A DNA stretch of 64,000 nt from Collybia mongolica (Eukaryota; Basidiomycota; Agaricomycetes; Agaricales; Clitocybaceae), in NCBI GenBank assembly GCA_013420905.1, contig JAAXNY010000006.1:3906001-3970000 (forward strand), read 5' to 3'. Made by a program: the position numbers and the translations under genes. The notes below the pieces were generated by a model, which saw only the letters and a program-made list of their open reading frames with translations, was not told the origin of the DNA and ran no database searches. How positions within the stretch are numbered: position 1 is the first letter of the stretch; each line of letters starts with the position of its first letter. Positions 1 through 11,171 of this stretch are shown here, piece by piece.

Positions 1-1128
1 AGAATAAAAATATTGTCTTGTTGGAATTGTAGGGATGTGCAACCTGAGGCAAGTGAGGAGAAAGTAGGAAAAATTCGACAGGCCAACACACCTGTTCAAC
101 GAGCTCACCACTACAAACGACGAGTGTTGGAATGGCTTCGTTCTGCTCCTCATCATCCTGTACCACCGAACGCTCCTCTAGATACCTTGGAACTACGAAC
201 TCAAACTCCCATGTGCATTTTTCCCATAAATTATCGATACACGGAACCCAACATCTTGCAGCATCGGGAGAGGACGGCGTCGTGTATGCATGAGGGATAC
301 GCTTTCGAGGGAATGAGTCACAGTGCTATCCAGTGACAAGACTCGACTCACGTAGGGATGAGAGTCAGTTGGAAGGACAAATTCAAAGCCATCGACCGGA
401 TTACGAAGACTGTAGGCGATGTTGATGGTGATTGGGGAAAATTCAGGGATTGTCTGAGACTGCAAGAACCCCGGCGTCTGCGGTTCAGGTGTGGCAGCTA
501 ACGCTAAACGATTAGTGTCATCTCATTCTATTAATATCATCTATGCCTCACCTTCACTGAATACTACTCCTGACTGTAAATGGCCTGACTGCCTCAATGG
601 CACCTCCCGGGGTATGGCTATCGCCAGCTCGCCCTCGTCCCCCTCCTGAAGCGCTGAGTATATTTTGCGTTTCAGTTCGGGATGTCTGTGACAATCTTGA
701 GCTTCATTCGGGGCACCCATCGTTATGTTGGTAAGAGAGTCGTGGTGTGTGAACTCCGCAGGATGGCCAGCAACAGTAACAGTATTGATGGCTGTGAATT
801 TTTGAATTCTGCAATAAGTTCAGAAGCAGGTAGCCACATACAACATTGACGGGAGTGGAGGTAAATAGTCTTCAGGTCTCTGCTCGTTGGAACGATTGTA
901 ATCTCCGTATAACCCTGGTCGCGACATGAGCGGCTTTGGTGAGAACGACAAGAACGGTCTATACCCAAAGGCTACCCGAGAAATCGATCTCCAAAACAAC
1001 CTTTTGATGGCTAGTAAAGAAAGAAACGGGTGTTAATAGGAGAATTTGAGGATAACATGCGACGAGGCGACTTATATGGAGAAGCCACGACGATAGCTTT
1101 CGCGTTGCTGGTGGTTACGTGAGTCCAT
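1..1128 (-). CDS. TAF2: TFIID subunit TAF2, N-terminal part (partial at window edge)
   Basis: This is the 5' part of a minus-strand gene running off the left edge. Its product is the largest TFIID subunit, which contacts the core promoter initiator and has an M1-aminopeptidase-like fold. I assembled it from five or more short exons. The start is MDSRNHQQ at 1128. The next exon carries HQKVVLEIDFSG, then GYTEITIVPTSRDLKTIYLH, then INTVTVAGHPAEF and CHRHPELKRKIYSAL, then RNPVDGFEFVLPTDSHPY. The last complete exon holds DAARCWVPCIDNLWEKCTWE followed by FEFVVPRYLEE, a signature I recognise as TAF2. Introns are about 50 nt. The first intron lacks a GT donor at the expected place (see findings). 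The gene diverges from LTV1. Family assignment is from recalled conservation; the catalytic-domain-like region continues outside the window. Confidence 0.88.
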
Positions 1129-1310
1129 TGGTGTAACCAGTTGCAAGAAAGACGAAGATGGGTCAGTTAAGACGTCTTTGTCGCGCAAATTATGGCCAGA
1201 AGTGAATATGGGGAAGGGTTGTGTAAAATGGCTGACGGGGGAGGGTGGAGGTGGTCAGTCAAGAGGTTGGACAAGCGATTATGTAATCTTCCCCGGCTTT
1301 GAACTCAACC
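1129..1310. promoter_or_regulatory. Bidirectional promoter region TAF2/LTV1
   Basis: Only about 180 bp separate the TAF2 start codon (minus) from the LTV1 start codon (plus), so both core promoters and 5' UTRs must share this stretch. It is GA/GG-rich around 1210-1265 (repeated GGGGAGGG/GGTGG-like runs). No clear TATA box is visible. That the two genes are co-regulated is inference. Confidence 0.5.
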
Positions 1311-3181
1311 ATGCCACCGAAATCGATTTTTCGCCAACCAGGCGCAAAACACTTCCAACTCGTTCATCGATCACAACGGGACCCTCTCATCCACGACCTA
1401 GATGCAAGTCAGCACGTCCTAAAACCTGTAGAACGCGAGAACGCAAAGAAGGTAAAATATCTGAACGTAATCTCACAATTTAAATTTGATCTCCCGGTCA
1501 GGGCAAATCTCGCGCAGATCTAGAATCTATACTATCCTCCTCAGAATTTATTCACGATCAGAAGGCAAACATTGGAGAGGCCGCCATCTATGGTGTCTAC
1601 TACGATGATACCGAATATGATTATATGCAACATCTCCGGGCAGTCGGTATTCAAGAGGATGGTGTGGAGAGCGTGCTCATAGAAGCCCAAATTCCCTCAA
1701 AAGCACAGGAAAAATTGCAAGGAATCCAACATCGAGATCTGCCCCCGGAAGTTCTCGCCTCAACTTCTGAGCTCCCTAGGACATACGAATCACAACAGGC
1801 GATTCCAGAGAGCATCGCAGGATTTCAACCTGATATGGATCCTCATCTAAGGCAGGTCCTTGAAGCCTTGGATGATGATGCATTCGTAGATGATAACCTC
1901 GAGGATAATTTCTTTGGGGAATTGGTGGGAGACGGTGAACGTGGGTCTGATGAAGATGTTGAATTTCCTTTTGGCGAGGACGGGGCTGAAGACCCCAAGG
2001 AGGGCCATGGGTCATCACCGAGGGTGGGAGATCGAGAATTGGGCTGGGAAGAGAGGTTCGCTCAATTCAAAAGAGCACAGCAATGGGCAAAAAAGGATGG
2101 TGGAAGTGATTACGGCTCCGAATGCGGCGATACTCTAGGCGGTCTTCCTACAATGTCAGTCATCGGAGGGAAGAAGCGACGAAAGGGAACGAGTGATGCT
2201 TCGGGCTATAGTATGAGCAGTTCCTCCATGTATCGTAATGAGGCCCTGCAGACTTTGGACAAGCGTTTTGACCAAGTATGTTGCCCAGTCATCATCTTCT
2301 GTGTATTTATAACCGCACCTTCAAACAGATAGTCTTGAAGGAGTACAAAGATGATTCCAATGAAGACGAGTCATCCTCAGATGAAGACAACGACTCCGAC
2401 AACGCACCCGAACTATTAACTTCCCGGGAGGACTTTGAATCTATTGTGGACGAGTTTTTGAACGGCTACGAAATACTAGGAAGAAAGCTTAAGCCTAGGC
2501 TCGCAGGTGACACGGGCACTGAAAAATTAGACACAATACGGCGTGCGATGGGTCAGGATGAACGCGTTCGAACGAGAGAACATGATGACGACGATAACGA
2601 CGATGGCATCATGATGCCCTTCGAGATTGATGGCAAAAAGGACCGATGGGATTGTGAAACTATTCTATGTGGGTGTACAAGTATTTCGTTTGGACACATA
2701 ACTGAAATTCGCCGTTCTTCTACAATCAGCGACATACTCGAATCTCGAGAACCATCCCCGCCTGATCAGGGCTCGTGACCAAAGGCCTGTGACAAAGATC
2801 TTACTCGACTCCAAGACGGGCATGCCGTATCTTGAAGATGCGTCTCGTCCTCGACCAAAACTCATAGCGCATCAAACTGCCCCTAAGATTTTGACTAAAA
2901 TTTTGGATGAGGACTCCGGCTCAGACACAGACATGCCATGTAGCTTTTCCACCCCTTTCAGATAGGTTTATGGTTTACACTACTCTCCCACAGCTCGTCA
3001 TACTGTCACTCGGCCGCGCGATGAGTCAAAAGAGCAGAAGAAAGCTAGAAAATCGGCTGTAAAGGTTGAACGGCAAGCTAGACGCGTGAACAAAAAAACA
3101 GTCAAAGAACAGTTTGGAGCTGAGCTCAAAGTCCAGATGCGCGCTATTGGAAACAAGGAGAAGAGGCTCAAGAAACTATGA
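1311..3181 (+). CDS. LTV1: Low-temperature viability protein LTV1, 40S ribosome biogenesis
   Basis: LTV1 is an acidic assembly factor for the small ribosomal subunit that binds uS3-containing pre-40S particles and helps their maturation and export. The start chosen is MPPKSIFRQPGAKHFQLVHR at 1311, the family's conserved N-terminus; an in-frame ATG at 1299 adds four residues (MNST). An intron follows ENAKK. The second exon has GEAAIYGVYYDDTEYDYMQH and long acidic stretches with FVDDNLEDNFFGEL and LGWEERFAQFK. Later exons have LTSREDFESIVDEFLNGYE and ENHPRLIRARDQRP. The basic C-terminus has many Arg/Lys (RDESKEQKKARKSAVKVERQ) and ends near NKEKRLKKL. The exon order matches the family from end to end. 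The boundary of the last intron (about 2944-2990) is uncertain. Confidence 0.9.
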
Positions 3182-3403
3182 ATGAAAGGATCTCCATTAG
3201 ACTAGATTATGGGATCTTGTGTACATGGATAAGATTAGATAAGATCTGAATCACCATGACATCAAGGGCACTTGACCTCCATCATTTCACGCGTTCAAGA
3301 AATTCTATACAAAAACACAAGATCCATCGATTACCCCACAATCAGTTTACATCCTCAACAGCGATATCATAAACACAAGCTCAACCCTGTCAAATTTAAC
3401 TGC

Positions 3404-6400
3404 ATGGCATTCACGCCCAACCTGACGACCACCTTGCTGGTCTTCACCCTTCTTGTCGTCCTCCTCCCTGTCGAGACGTATGCATTTGGAGCTGGCGACA
3501 TACCTGACTTCGCATATCTGAATGGTCAGCACGCCCGAGCATTTTCTTCTGCTTCCATCTCATTATTTTCTAGACAAAGCATTCCGGCATGGTGATATCG
3601 AGAACATCCTCGAGACCCTTGTGAAATCAGCCGGGAGTGCTGCTACTGGTGGCGGACTCTTGGGGTTTGCCCACTCTGTGATTCAACAAGCAGCTGGTGG
3701 CTCCAAATTTAGTAAGAGTGACATCAAAAAGGTTTATTTTGTAAGTTCAGTTGCTTGAAAACAATGAAGAGGCACCACTGATGGACATATTCAGGGTAAT
3801 TGGCTTAGAGATTACTCACAGGTATGCATATACACGTCCCATAAATATATCCATGTACCAACGCTATCCTCTCCCCAGGCCATGGATATCGCTGGCCTAA
3901 GTAAACTAACTGCTGAAAGTTTAGTCCTCATTGTATCCGTCCTTGGATTCATGGTAAGCACGGCAGATGCCAACATCAATATATATCTGACTGTTATATG
4001 AGTAGACTTTTGGATTTGCGACTGAAGAATTCGAAGTGACCGCTGATCGATTGAGTGTCTATCTTCCTGTTGTACGTAGTCCTTCCGACTGCCTTGATGT
4101 GTCTTGATTCTGTCCTTGGGCTACAGGAACACATTGATAACCCCAAGTAAGTCATACAGACCTGAAAGTATCATTGCTAATGGCTATACTGCCAGAGGAT
4201 ATGCTGCAAAGGAAGGCGACGCTCGCCAGTTCCACCCTAAGCTTAGGCCACCTGTGGATGATCGCGAACTCGAAATTGACGAGCGGACGGGCATGAAGGT
4301 ATGATTGTTGTTATTGATCCTGATTTCCTCTGCTTATTACCCTGTTCAGAATTACATGGCAACTGAGGATCAAGACTGGGATTCTTCAACCGCCTTCATC
4401 CGACGTACTTTCGGTGCTTGCATCGAAGCCGGGCGTCGCGCCGGCGGTTCAGAGGGGGCTGACCTTTGGGAAGCATACCGTCTCCTTGGAACAGGTCTCC
4501 ACACCATGGAGGACCTTTTAGCGCATAGTAACTGGTGTGAAGTCGCTCTCAGAAAAATGGGACATGAGGAGGTTTTCTGTCATGTCGGTGATGAAGGTAT
4601 GTAGGATGTTCCGAAGTATTGCATTGATCTCATCATCTCTAAATAGTAATTATCAATACTCCCAATGGACCTGCGCCACCCCTCATTACAGGAACCTTTG
4701 GTGGTAAATACTTTGTCGGAATTTGCTGTTCGTGTTTCAAATATCTGCCCCGTCCACAGGTGCCGACTTTATCCATTCCCTTATGGGGGAGGCCACGGAG
4801 TAAAGTTCTTTTGATCTTACAGGTTGGGCATAGCTGATGTTCTCTATTTCGATAGTAAATTGAGTCAAGCAAGCGTCACCGACTTATCTGCCAAGATGAA
4901 CAGTGTGAGCTCCTCTATTCACTGCAAAAGGTTGTTCCTATATTGGCTGTGAATAGGCATCCCAAGGTGACGAGGGAAACGTCACAGCCCTCAGGGACAT
5001 TCTCAGTAAACTCCCCATTGGCGACAACAGCGACGACAAGTTGAACCAGGGCGAAGAAATTCATGCTCAGTCGAAAGCGTATAATTTCGATCCGGACAAT
5101 ATTGCCCCCCCTGAAGTACAGCAGCAGCTAATAGCTTTGCTCAAGTGGCGCGACGGTGTTTACAGGGACGTCTTGGCTAAAATAGAGATGGTCCCAGGAC
5201 TGAGCGACCTCATCGAGGAACTCACCAACGCTCTCAATGCCTGTAAGTACCTCAGGATCTATTGCTGTGAATCATTCAATTTGATGTTTTGTTTAGATGT
5301 GTATACCGTTTTGTCGCCTTACATCGCGGTTCGTGTAGTTTTCTTTGTGATTGATTTCGGGTCTTAATTCGCTCAAATTAGCCCATCCTCCAACAAGCGA
5401 CTGGTGTCCTCGGAGAAGGTAGTAAGGCTGTGATTGATTCTGAAGATCAATTCGAGGTTAGGCAATAGTGGGGCCCCATCATAGCACGTCGCTGACTTGA
5501 ATTAGGTCTTCGACAATCCGGGCGCCTCTGATCCAACGCATAGTTTCCTTTCTAAGGTATACATTCTATGCAACTTGGACATACTATTGTCTATGCTAAA
5601 GTATCTTTTAGGACCACTTTGACCTTATCTTAAACGAACCTGCGGGTAAAATTGCCCAGCTTGTCGTGGAACACAGTGTCAACTTGATTGTTCCTGTGGG
5701 TTCCTGTTGAAGTGCCACTCGACACTCTCTGACTGTGTTGTAGGCTTGGTCAGATGACAGTGATCCCGACGAGATCATCACTCAAGTGCGTAGAAGGGAT
5801 TTACTGATGGCTGTTCTTTCTCATTCCATCGCCACAGATCCTTGAGGCCTTCCACCATCCTTACTACGCCACGGGGCAGTCTGGTATTCAACATGCCATG
5901 TTTGACCATATGGAGCGATGGATTGGCGGGTTCGGACCTGATGAGGCAGAAGTAATTCTACGTTCCTTGACCAAGGTAAACCAGCATAGTACATGTAATA
6001 TAGCAACTCTGACCATGTTTGCCCACCAGGAAAATGTCCGAAATGGCAAGAATAAAAGACCTGGGTCTGAAAATCAATCGCATGAAGAAGTCGGCTATGG
6101 CGGGCACACCCATTCTCACGGGGGGTCAGCATACAAGCCTGCCAGCAGCGGCGGGGGTTATAATCAAACCCAGTATGATGATGGTGCGAGTGGCACTTTT
6201 CGCTTAAAGTTCAATACTGATGGACATGGGCCAGGATACGGACGCTCAGATACCACGTCGGGACGTGATAACTATAATAGCTCTGGTGGATTAGGAGGAG
6301 AATCTCAGTCCTATGGGGAATCGGGCGCAGATAACAGCTATGGCCGTTCCGATGATTCCCGACGCGGTGGATACGGTGGCTCCGAGACCACAGAAAATCA

Positions 6401-6929
6401 GCAAGCTTATGGTGAAACCAGTGGGGATAACATCTACGGTCGATCCAACGACTCTGGGCGTAGTGGGTACGGAAGGGAATTACAACAAGAAGGGTATGGA
6501 TCTAGCCGATACTCTGAACACGAAGGATCTTATGGAAATGAACGCCGTGAAGAAGAGAGTGGGGGCTATGCGCCTTCATACAGTGCACAGACAGAAACAA
6601 GAGGGGGCGGATATGGAGAGGGGACGGTGTATTCGGGTGGTAGGCCCTCTGAATATAGTGGAGGAGGCGGTTATGGTTCCTCTAACTATGGAAGAACCGA
6701 GGCGGTCGAGGAGGCCTCCTATGGATCATCTCAACGTGGAGGACAGGAATATGGTTCCTCTGAGTATGGAGGCGGTGGGCAGTATGAAAGCTCTTCTGGC
6801 TATGCTCCTAGCTACGGCAGAGGGGACGATGAGACGTACGGTGCTGAGAGACTGAACATCAGTGATGAAGACGGGGAAGGCCGTCGCTACAACCGCCACC
6901 ACGGAAGATCGCACGATTATGAAGCTTGA
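3404..6929 (+). CDS. het-C: Het-C domain protein (HET-C family) with Gly/Tyr/Ser-rich tail
   Basis: This is a secreted or membrane-anchored Het-C family protein; in Neurospora and related ascomycetes HET-C takes part in heterokaryon incompatibility, but its role in basidiomycetes is not settled. MAFTPN at 3404 begins a clear hydrophobic signal peptide (LLVFTLLVVLLPVETYAFG). It is followed by the hallmark FGAGDIPDFAYLN, then FRHGDIENILETL, a Gly-rich hydrophobic helix, NWLRDYSQAMDIAGLSKL, TFGFATEEFEVT and LLGTGLHTMEDLLAHSNWCE. About 15 exons are needed, including 27-nt (3795-3821) and 20-nt (4127-4146) exons. The last exon (from about 6030) encodes some 290 residues of repeated GYG/SYG/EYG units, a tail also known from het-c proteins. 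It runs to a stop at 6927-6929. Upstream in-frame codons from 3272 are judged 5' UTR because the signal peptide begins at 3404. Confidence 0.88.
6080..6926 (+). repeat. Imperfect Gly-Tyr-Ser/Asp repeat coding region of het-C
   Basis: Codons for short, degenerate units such as GYGGSE, SYGESG, IYGRSND and EYGSSEYGGG recur throughout the last exon. The resulting chain is low in hydrophobic residues and rich in Gly, Tyr, Ser, Arg and Asp, i.e. intrinsically disordered. It is not a perfect tandem DNA repeat; units vary in length and codon use. Confidence 0.7.
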
Positions 6930-7123
6930 GAGGTCGCGCAGATAAGGATTTTTGAAGATAAGAAGGGCTTGAACAGTACAAACGTCCGAATACTTGGTGA
7001 ACCTGTGTAATGTACTAACTAGTTTACGTACAATTGTGATTGCATTTGACGCTCACCATAACGCACCTGCATAAATCCCGCAATGCACGGTCCATCCTAA
7101 ACTTTCGTATGAAATAGACGGTA

Positions 7124-7761
7124 ATGGCTACTATCACAGACAACGAAGCGGATCTCCTCGATATAGACCCTATCTGGACTACAAGCCGCACCGCTCGACA
7201 GATTTACGCATTGGGGGAAGTCGAAAAAGTACGTGATTGAAACGAGAAACCACAACCGCTCATGAACAATGCGTACAGGACATTACCCGTCTGCTCTCCT
7301 TGGCTGCATCATCTATCTCATTGCTCACCCTTCCTCAAACCGATAGACCGGACGACGGTCTCCCACAAGGTGAAGAAAGATCGGAGCAGTTTGTCCTCGA
7401 AATCAGTGAATACTTTGAGCGGCTTGATGTGAGCACCCTCATTTCTTCCTGTGTTCCATGCTTACACGCTGGTTAGTCCATCCAGGGTGCCATACGGTCT
7501 TCCCTTGCACACATTCGGCATTCCCGAATCGCTCCTTCTGCAATAAATGCACCTCCACCGGGGTTCATACCCCCATCGCTTGGAGTCGGCCTTCCGAACA
7601 CAGACAGCAATACCTCAAAGAAGAATCGTGGGCTCCAAGAGGAAAGGATAGAACGGGACGCATGGAAAGGGATTCTAGATGCGCTTATGCGGATGAAGGA
7701 TGCTCAGGATACAGCCAAAAGATACGACTCTCAGGCTAGCGAGTCCGCCATGCGGGAATGA
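7124..7761 (+). CDS. MED11: Mediator complex subunit 11
   Basis: MED11 is a head-module subunit of Mediator that pairs with MED22 and contacts TFIIH and RNA polymerase II. Three exons: the first encodes MATITDNEADLL through RTARQIYALGEVEK, the second DITRLLSLAASSISLLTLPQ and continues to the EISEYFERLD helix. The third begins with SIQGAIRSSLAHIRHSRIAP and ends ASESAMRE with a stop at 7759-7761. The helical N-terminal core (LGEVEKDI, ISLLTLP) is the family's signature; the Pro-rich linker before the C-terminal helix is normal for fungal members. Introns have GT-AG ends and are about 50-60 nt. The gene is convergent with the tubulin cofactor A gene, whose stop lies about 95 bp away. The assignment relies on recalled alignment of a short helical protein. 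Confidence 0.8.
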
Positions 7762-7854
7762 AGGGCTTATAGAATCGTACAGTAAGTTGTAAGCGTCAGA
7801 ACCATTCGATGCTACAGTCCCTATCGATTGTCCGCCTCTCTGGAATGGAAAGAT

Positions 7855-8353
7855 TCAGAGGCCCGCTTCTTGTAACACCTTCTCTGCTTCGAGGAGTTCC
7901 TGATCTCCAGCAAGCCCCGGCTCTTTCTTCGCCCCGACCTAGCCGCACATTGAGCATCGGAACGTGCGCCAGGAAAGGAGGGTTGACGCACCACGAGATC
8001 CCTCAGCTCCCCAACGGCCTTCCCAAGGCGATTGGCAGAGTCAGTGATCATCTTATTCGATTCTTCCATCATCCTTGTCTTGGACCATTTTCAGTAACAC
8101 AACTACGCATATGTAACAGCAGAACGTACTCCGTTGTTAATGTCCCAATCCTCTGCCCCATCCGCGATGAATTTGTCTAGCTTTCGTTTTTGGTCTTCGG
8201 CCTCCTTTTTGTACAAATTATTTTCCTTTCCGAGTCTACCAAAACGATACGATAAGTAGATCATGTCCAGGTGCGGTAATGCGATAGCCTTCACCGTTTG
8301 ACTACACCAGACTTGATCTTAAGTTGTCTCCGAATTGTGGGTATATCGCTCAT
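7855..8353 (-). CDS. TBCA: Tubulin-folding cofactor A (TBCA/Rbl2 family)
   Basis: This is a small helical chaperone that captures beta-tubulin intermediates during tubulin heterodimer assembly. Four exons, read right to left: MSDIPTIRRQLKIKSGVVKR (start at 8353), then LGKENNLYKKEAEDQ through KLDKFIADGAEDWDINNG, then a segment containing MMEESNKMITDSANRLGKAV, then VVGAKKEPGLAGDQELLEAE to the end EKVLQEAGL, stop at 7855-7857. The length (about 110 residues) and the KKEAEDQ and ITDSANRLGKAV segments are typical of the family. Three short GT-AG introns are needed, and the splice phases join cleanly. Its promoter must lie to the right of 8353. Confidence 0.9.
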
Positions 8354-8741
8354 GGTCGTGAATTCTGTTGTGGAGTAAGTGCGTAAGATTAGCCCAATAC
8401 GTTCAGACATACTTATCCCCTGATGACCACTTGAGAGCATTTTCGGTCAACTCATCCATTGTAGTTAAATTTATCAGGGCATAGAGGTCGTTTCATTGCG
8501 TCGTAAGATAACACAGAAATCGTACTACAACGGAACCATGTAGAGGACAATTTCAAACCTAGCAAGGTATGAAACGATGGATAGTGGATAGTAGGTAAAC
8601 AAAATGTGAGCTAGTAGATGACATAGCCTGTCGACTGGAATGCGCAAGGGCGCGAGCAGGTGATGGTAGCCCCACAGATCTGCGGCAAGGGAGGTACGGG
8701 AATGGGGCATAGGGGGCATATCGTGGCGTAAGATGATGTAC

Positions 8742-9323
8742 TTAGGGGATGGGGGACCGTTCCAGCCAACCGACTGGCGGGAGGTGGAGAGCATCAAGCT
8801 GCTTCGTCAGATCTTCGTTATCACCGATCGTGCAAGTGAGCTCAAACGCAACACATGCCCAGCGGCCAAACTCAGCGCGATCGTGTCCAGGACAATGGGC
8901 TAGCCATGTCGTGGTGTGAAGGGGCGAGGGCGGGAGGGGGAGTGGGGTCGTGAGAGTCAACAAATGCTTTGGATGGGTGGGACGAGAAATGAAGTAGTGT
9001 CCTATCCGATGAACAAACCGTTCCGCCATCGAGGTCCGCCCTCGCCGCACTACTCCATATCTTTCCAAGCCGACAGGTACTGTATTGCCATCATCATACA
9101 CTCGTGCGAACATACAATGCTCGAAGTGATGGGCCATCTCGACGATGAGCGTCGTCGAAGAACGTCGGAGGGGGTGAAAGAAAATCGTGGAATGAAGTCG
9201 AGCGTGGGGAGGGGAAGGGAAGGGGGGGGGGATAGTCGTAAGTATGTCGTTGATCAGACGCCATGCATCGACGGGGTGACGGGGAGAAGGAAAAGGGGTG
9301 CGCGGATGATGTACTATTGACAC
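8742..9323 (-). CDS. Unrecognised open reading frame, doubtful
   Basis: A 193-codon frame is open on the minus strand, overlapping a 134-codon frame on the opposite strand. The stretch is low in complexity, with runs of C/G and purine/pyrimidine bias that keep several frames open by chance. The middle part (EMAHHFEHCMFARVYDDGNT) and the end (CTIGDNEDLTKQLDALHLPP) look more protein-like than the flanks, but I recognise no domain. It may be non-coding DNA between the TBCA gene and the bHLH gene. No function is proposed. Confidence 0.18.
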   Translation of the reverse strand: MSIVHHPRTPFPSPRHPVDAWRLINDILTTIPPPFPSPPHARLHSTIFFHPLRRSSTTLIVEMAHHFEHCMFARVYDDGNTVPVGLERYGVVRRGRTSMAERFVHRIGHYFISRPTHPKHLLTLTTPLPLPPSPLHTTTWLAHCPGHDRAEFGRWACVAFELTCTIGDNEDLTKQLDALHLPPVGWLERSPIP

Positions 9324-10152
9324 AGATATAAATCAATAAAAAAAAATTTGCGATGCGTGACGATAACATGATGGTTTGCTAATGGAGATGCTTAGGAACG
9401 GAGGCTAGTTGTCGTCCATTGGGATGGGTCCGCGAAGGTAAATGAGGAGTCGAAAGAAGGTCGGAGTGATGCCAGTGTGTCGGCACAGGCGAGGCACGGA
9501 ACCCCAGTTAAGTGGTCGTCGCCTCAAGCTTGTTGATGGGTAATCTGGGATTGGGATAAGATGCGGGGACAGTCGACGGAAGGTGAAAGGGGTGGTGGTA
9601 CAAGAGAGTTCAGATGACAGGCGAGGGCACGCACTCAAACCTCATTAAGAGGGAGTTTGCGCCTCGAGCTCAGCCATCAGTCTTGCGTCGTGTCGAGTCC
9701 ATTGCAAAAAAATCAACCTAATCCGCGAAGCCATCGTCATCGTCGTTTCTTTCATAAGTCCTCCACATCAACCAAAAGCGAGGCGCTCGGTGAGGCGACC
9801 ACTGGTCAGAACCTCAAGTGCGCCTACAGCAAATGGGACGTGTGCGGCACGGCTGCGAATATACAGTCGCAAGGCCCAAATTGAGAATGGAGTGCGTCGC
9901 CGACGCACGAAGCCTAAAAGCAACCCCAAGTCGACAAGGGCCACCATGTGGGGGAAATGGGGATCGTGAGGATGCGTGATATAACAATAATGTGCGTATG
10001 ATAGTCCGTGTGATAAATCAAAACGTGTCACCTGTCCAGGCAGGTTTCGAACTCGTGTTACAGCCGTCTGGTTGATTTTTGTCGTGGATGGTCCCACTTG
10101 TGGTTTTCTGGATTTGGACGGGCGCAGGAGACATGATTGCACGGGGACGCAA
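9324..10152. other. Intergenic region, no gene recognised
   Basis: Short open frames on both strands (for example around 9405-9638 and 9768-10142 on the minus strand) show no family signature. The right edge is just downstream of the bHLH stop codon and should contain its 3' UTR. I see nothing else I can name. Confidence 0.4.
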
Positions 10153-11171
10153 TCAGAAGGAAGTCTGCGGGGCAGCGACTGCGTGCCTAGCTGTGCTGAG
10201 CATCAGTGCCTCGTTGACGTTCCGGAGGCGGTGGACCTCGGTCTCGGCAGCCTTGAGCCTCATCTCGAGTTGATCTTTGACGGTCTCGAGATATCGGAGG
10301 TGGCCAGTGGCTATAGAGGAATGGTCAGTGGAGAGCAAGATAAAACACAAGTATCAACGCACCTCGGTCGAGCAGCGACACCTTGCTGGACTTCTGGTTC
10401 GACGCGGGGAGAGTCTCCTTGAGGCGTGCGTAACCGTCCCTGAGCTCGTCGCGTCTTCGTTGCTCGGACTCGATGCGCTGCTTGCGAATGGTCTCGCGGC
10501 GACTGATGATGTAATAATTGGTAACTGAAGCGAAAATAGTAAAGAGCGGACGTACGAGTCTGCGTTACCTCCAGACACCAAGACCGGCTGGAAGTCATCA
10601 TCCTCATCATCGCTATCGTCGTTGCTCCTGCTCGATCTCCTTCGGTGAGCACCCCTGATGCTTGCCCGGACAGCGGGGGAAGCGATCGGATTGAAACGGT
10701 GGGACCTAGGAACGGTCGCAGCGTAGGGGATGCTAGCGGGGGGAGAGTGGGTCCCTGATCCTCGGGAGTGCCTTCCGGAAGACGGCATGCCGTCGGAAGA
10801 CAGTTCACCGGCACTGTTATACATGAGGGACGGAGGAGAGATGCTAGCACCATCGGGGGGAGTGTATGGGCGAGCGGGAGAAGGAGCGGAGAAGGAAGGC
10901 GATGAGTACGAGTATTCACCGATGCTGGTGCTCAGATTCAGCGTATTGAAACTCAGAGGCGAGCCTGGTGCGGGCACTTAAATAACCGGTGTGAGTCAAT
11001 TGCAGGGCTGGAAGAGATAAGGGAGAAGGACATACAGCCAACAGGGATTCCGAAAGCGGGAGAATCGTGAGTGTAGCCTTGGAGGTACTCGAGACCGGTG
11101 TCCATGTACGTGAATGGGCCGTTGTCCATGGGGTCCATGTAGGAGGCCGTCTTGGAGTGTTCAAAATCCAT
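10153..11171 (-). CDS. bHLH (leucine-zipper-like) transcription factor, copy 1
   Basis: This is a nuclear basic helix-loop-helix DNA-binding protein. The start MDFEHSKTASYMDPMD at 11171 is followed after one intron by a Ser/Pro-rich disordered region (SPARPYTPPDGASISPPS). An acidic patch (NDDSDDEDDDFQP) and a second intron come next. The basic region and helix 1 read RKQRIESEQRRRDELRDGY, with the E and RR expected for E-box contact. The loop and helix 2 contain NQKSSKVSLLDR, interrupted by an intron (10311-10362). Then comes a heptad-like helix GHLRYLETVKDQLEMRL, and the stop is at 10153-10155. It is a paralogue of the gene at 16640-17736: nearly the same bHLH and the same intron position and phase. 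Its target genes cannot be read from sequence. Confidence 0.85.

Noticed and set aside
8916..9320. 134-codon plus-strand frame opposite the 8742-9323 minus frame
   Set aside because: Low-complexity Arg/Gly-rich product that mirrors base-composition bias; no splice or family support.
10040..10075. ttcgaa motif resembling a tRNA T-loop
   Set aside because: The flanking bases do not form a five-pair T-stem, and no acceptor stem or anticodon arm could be found on either strand.
10730..10981. Open frame antisense to the bHLH copy 1 gene
   Set aside because: Shadow of the Ser/Pro-rich coding strand; no family signature.
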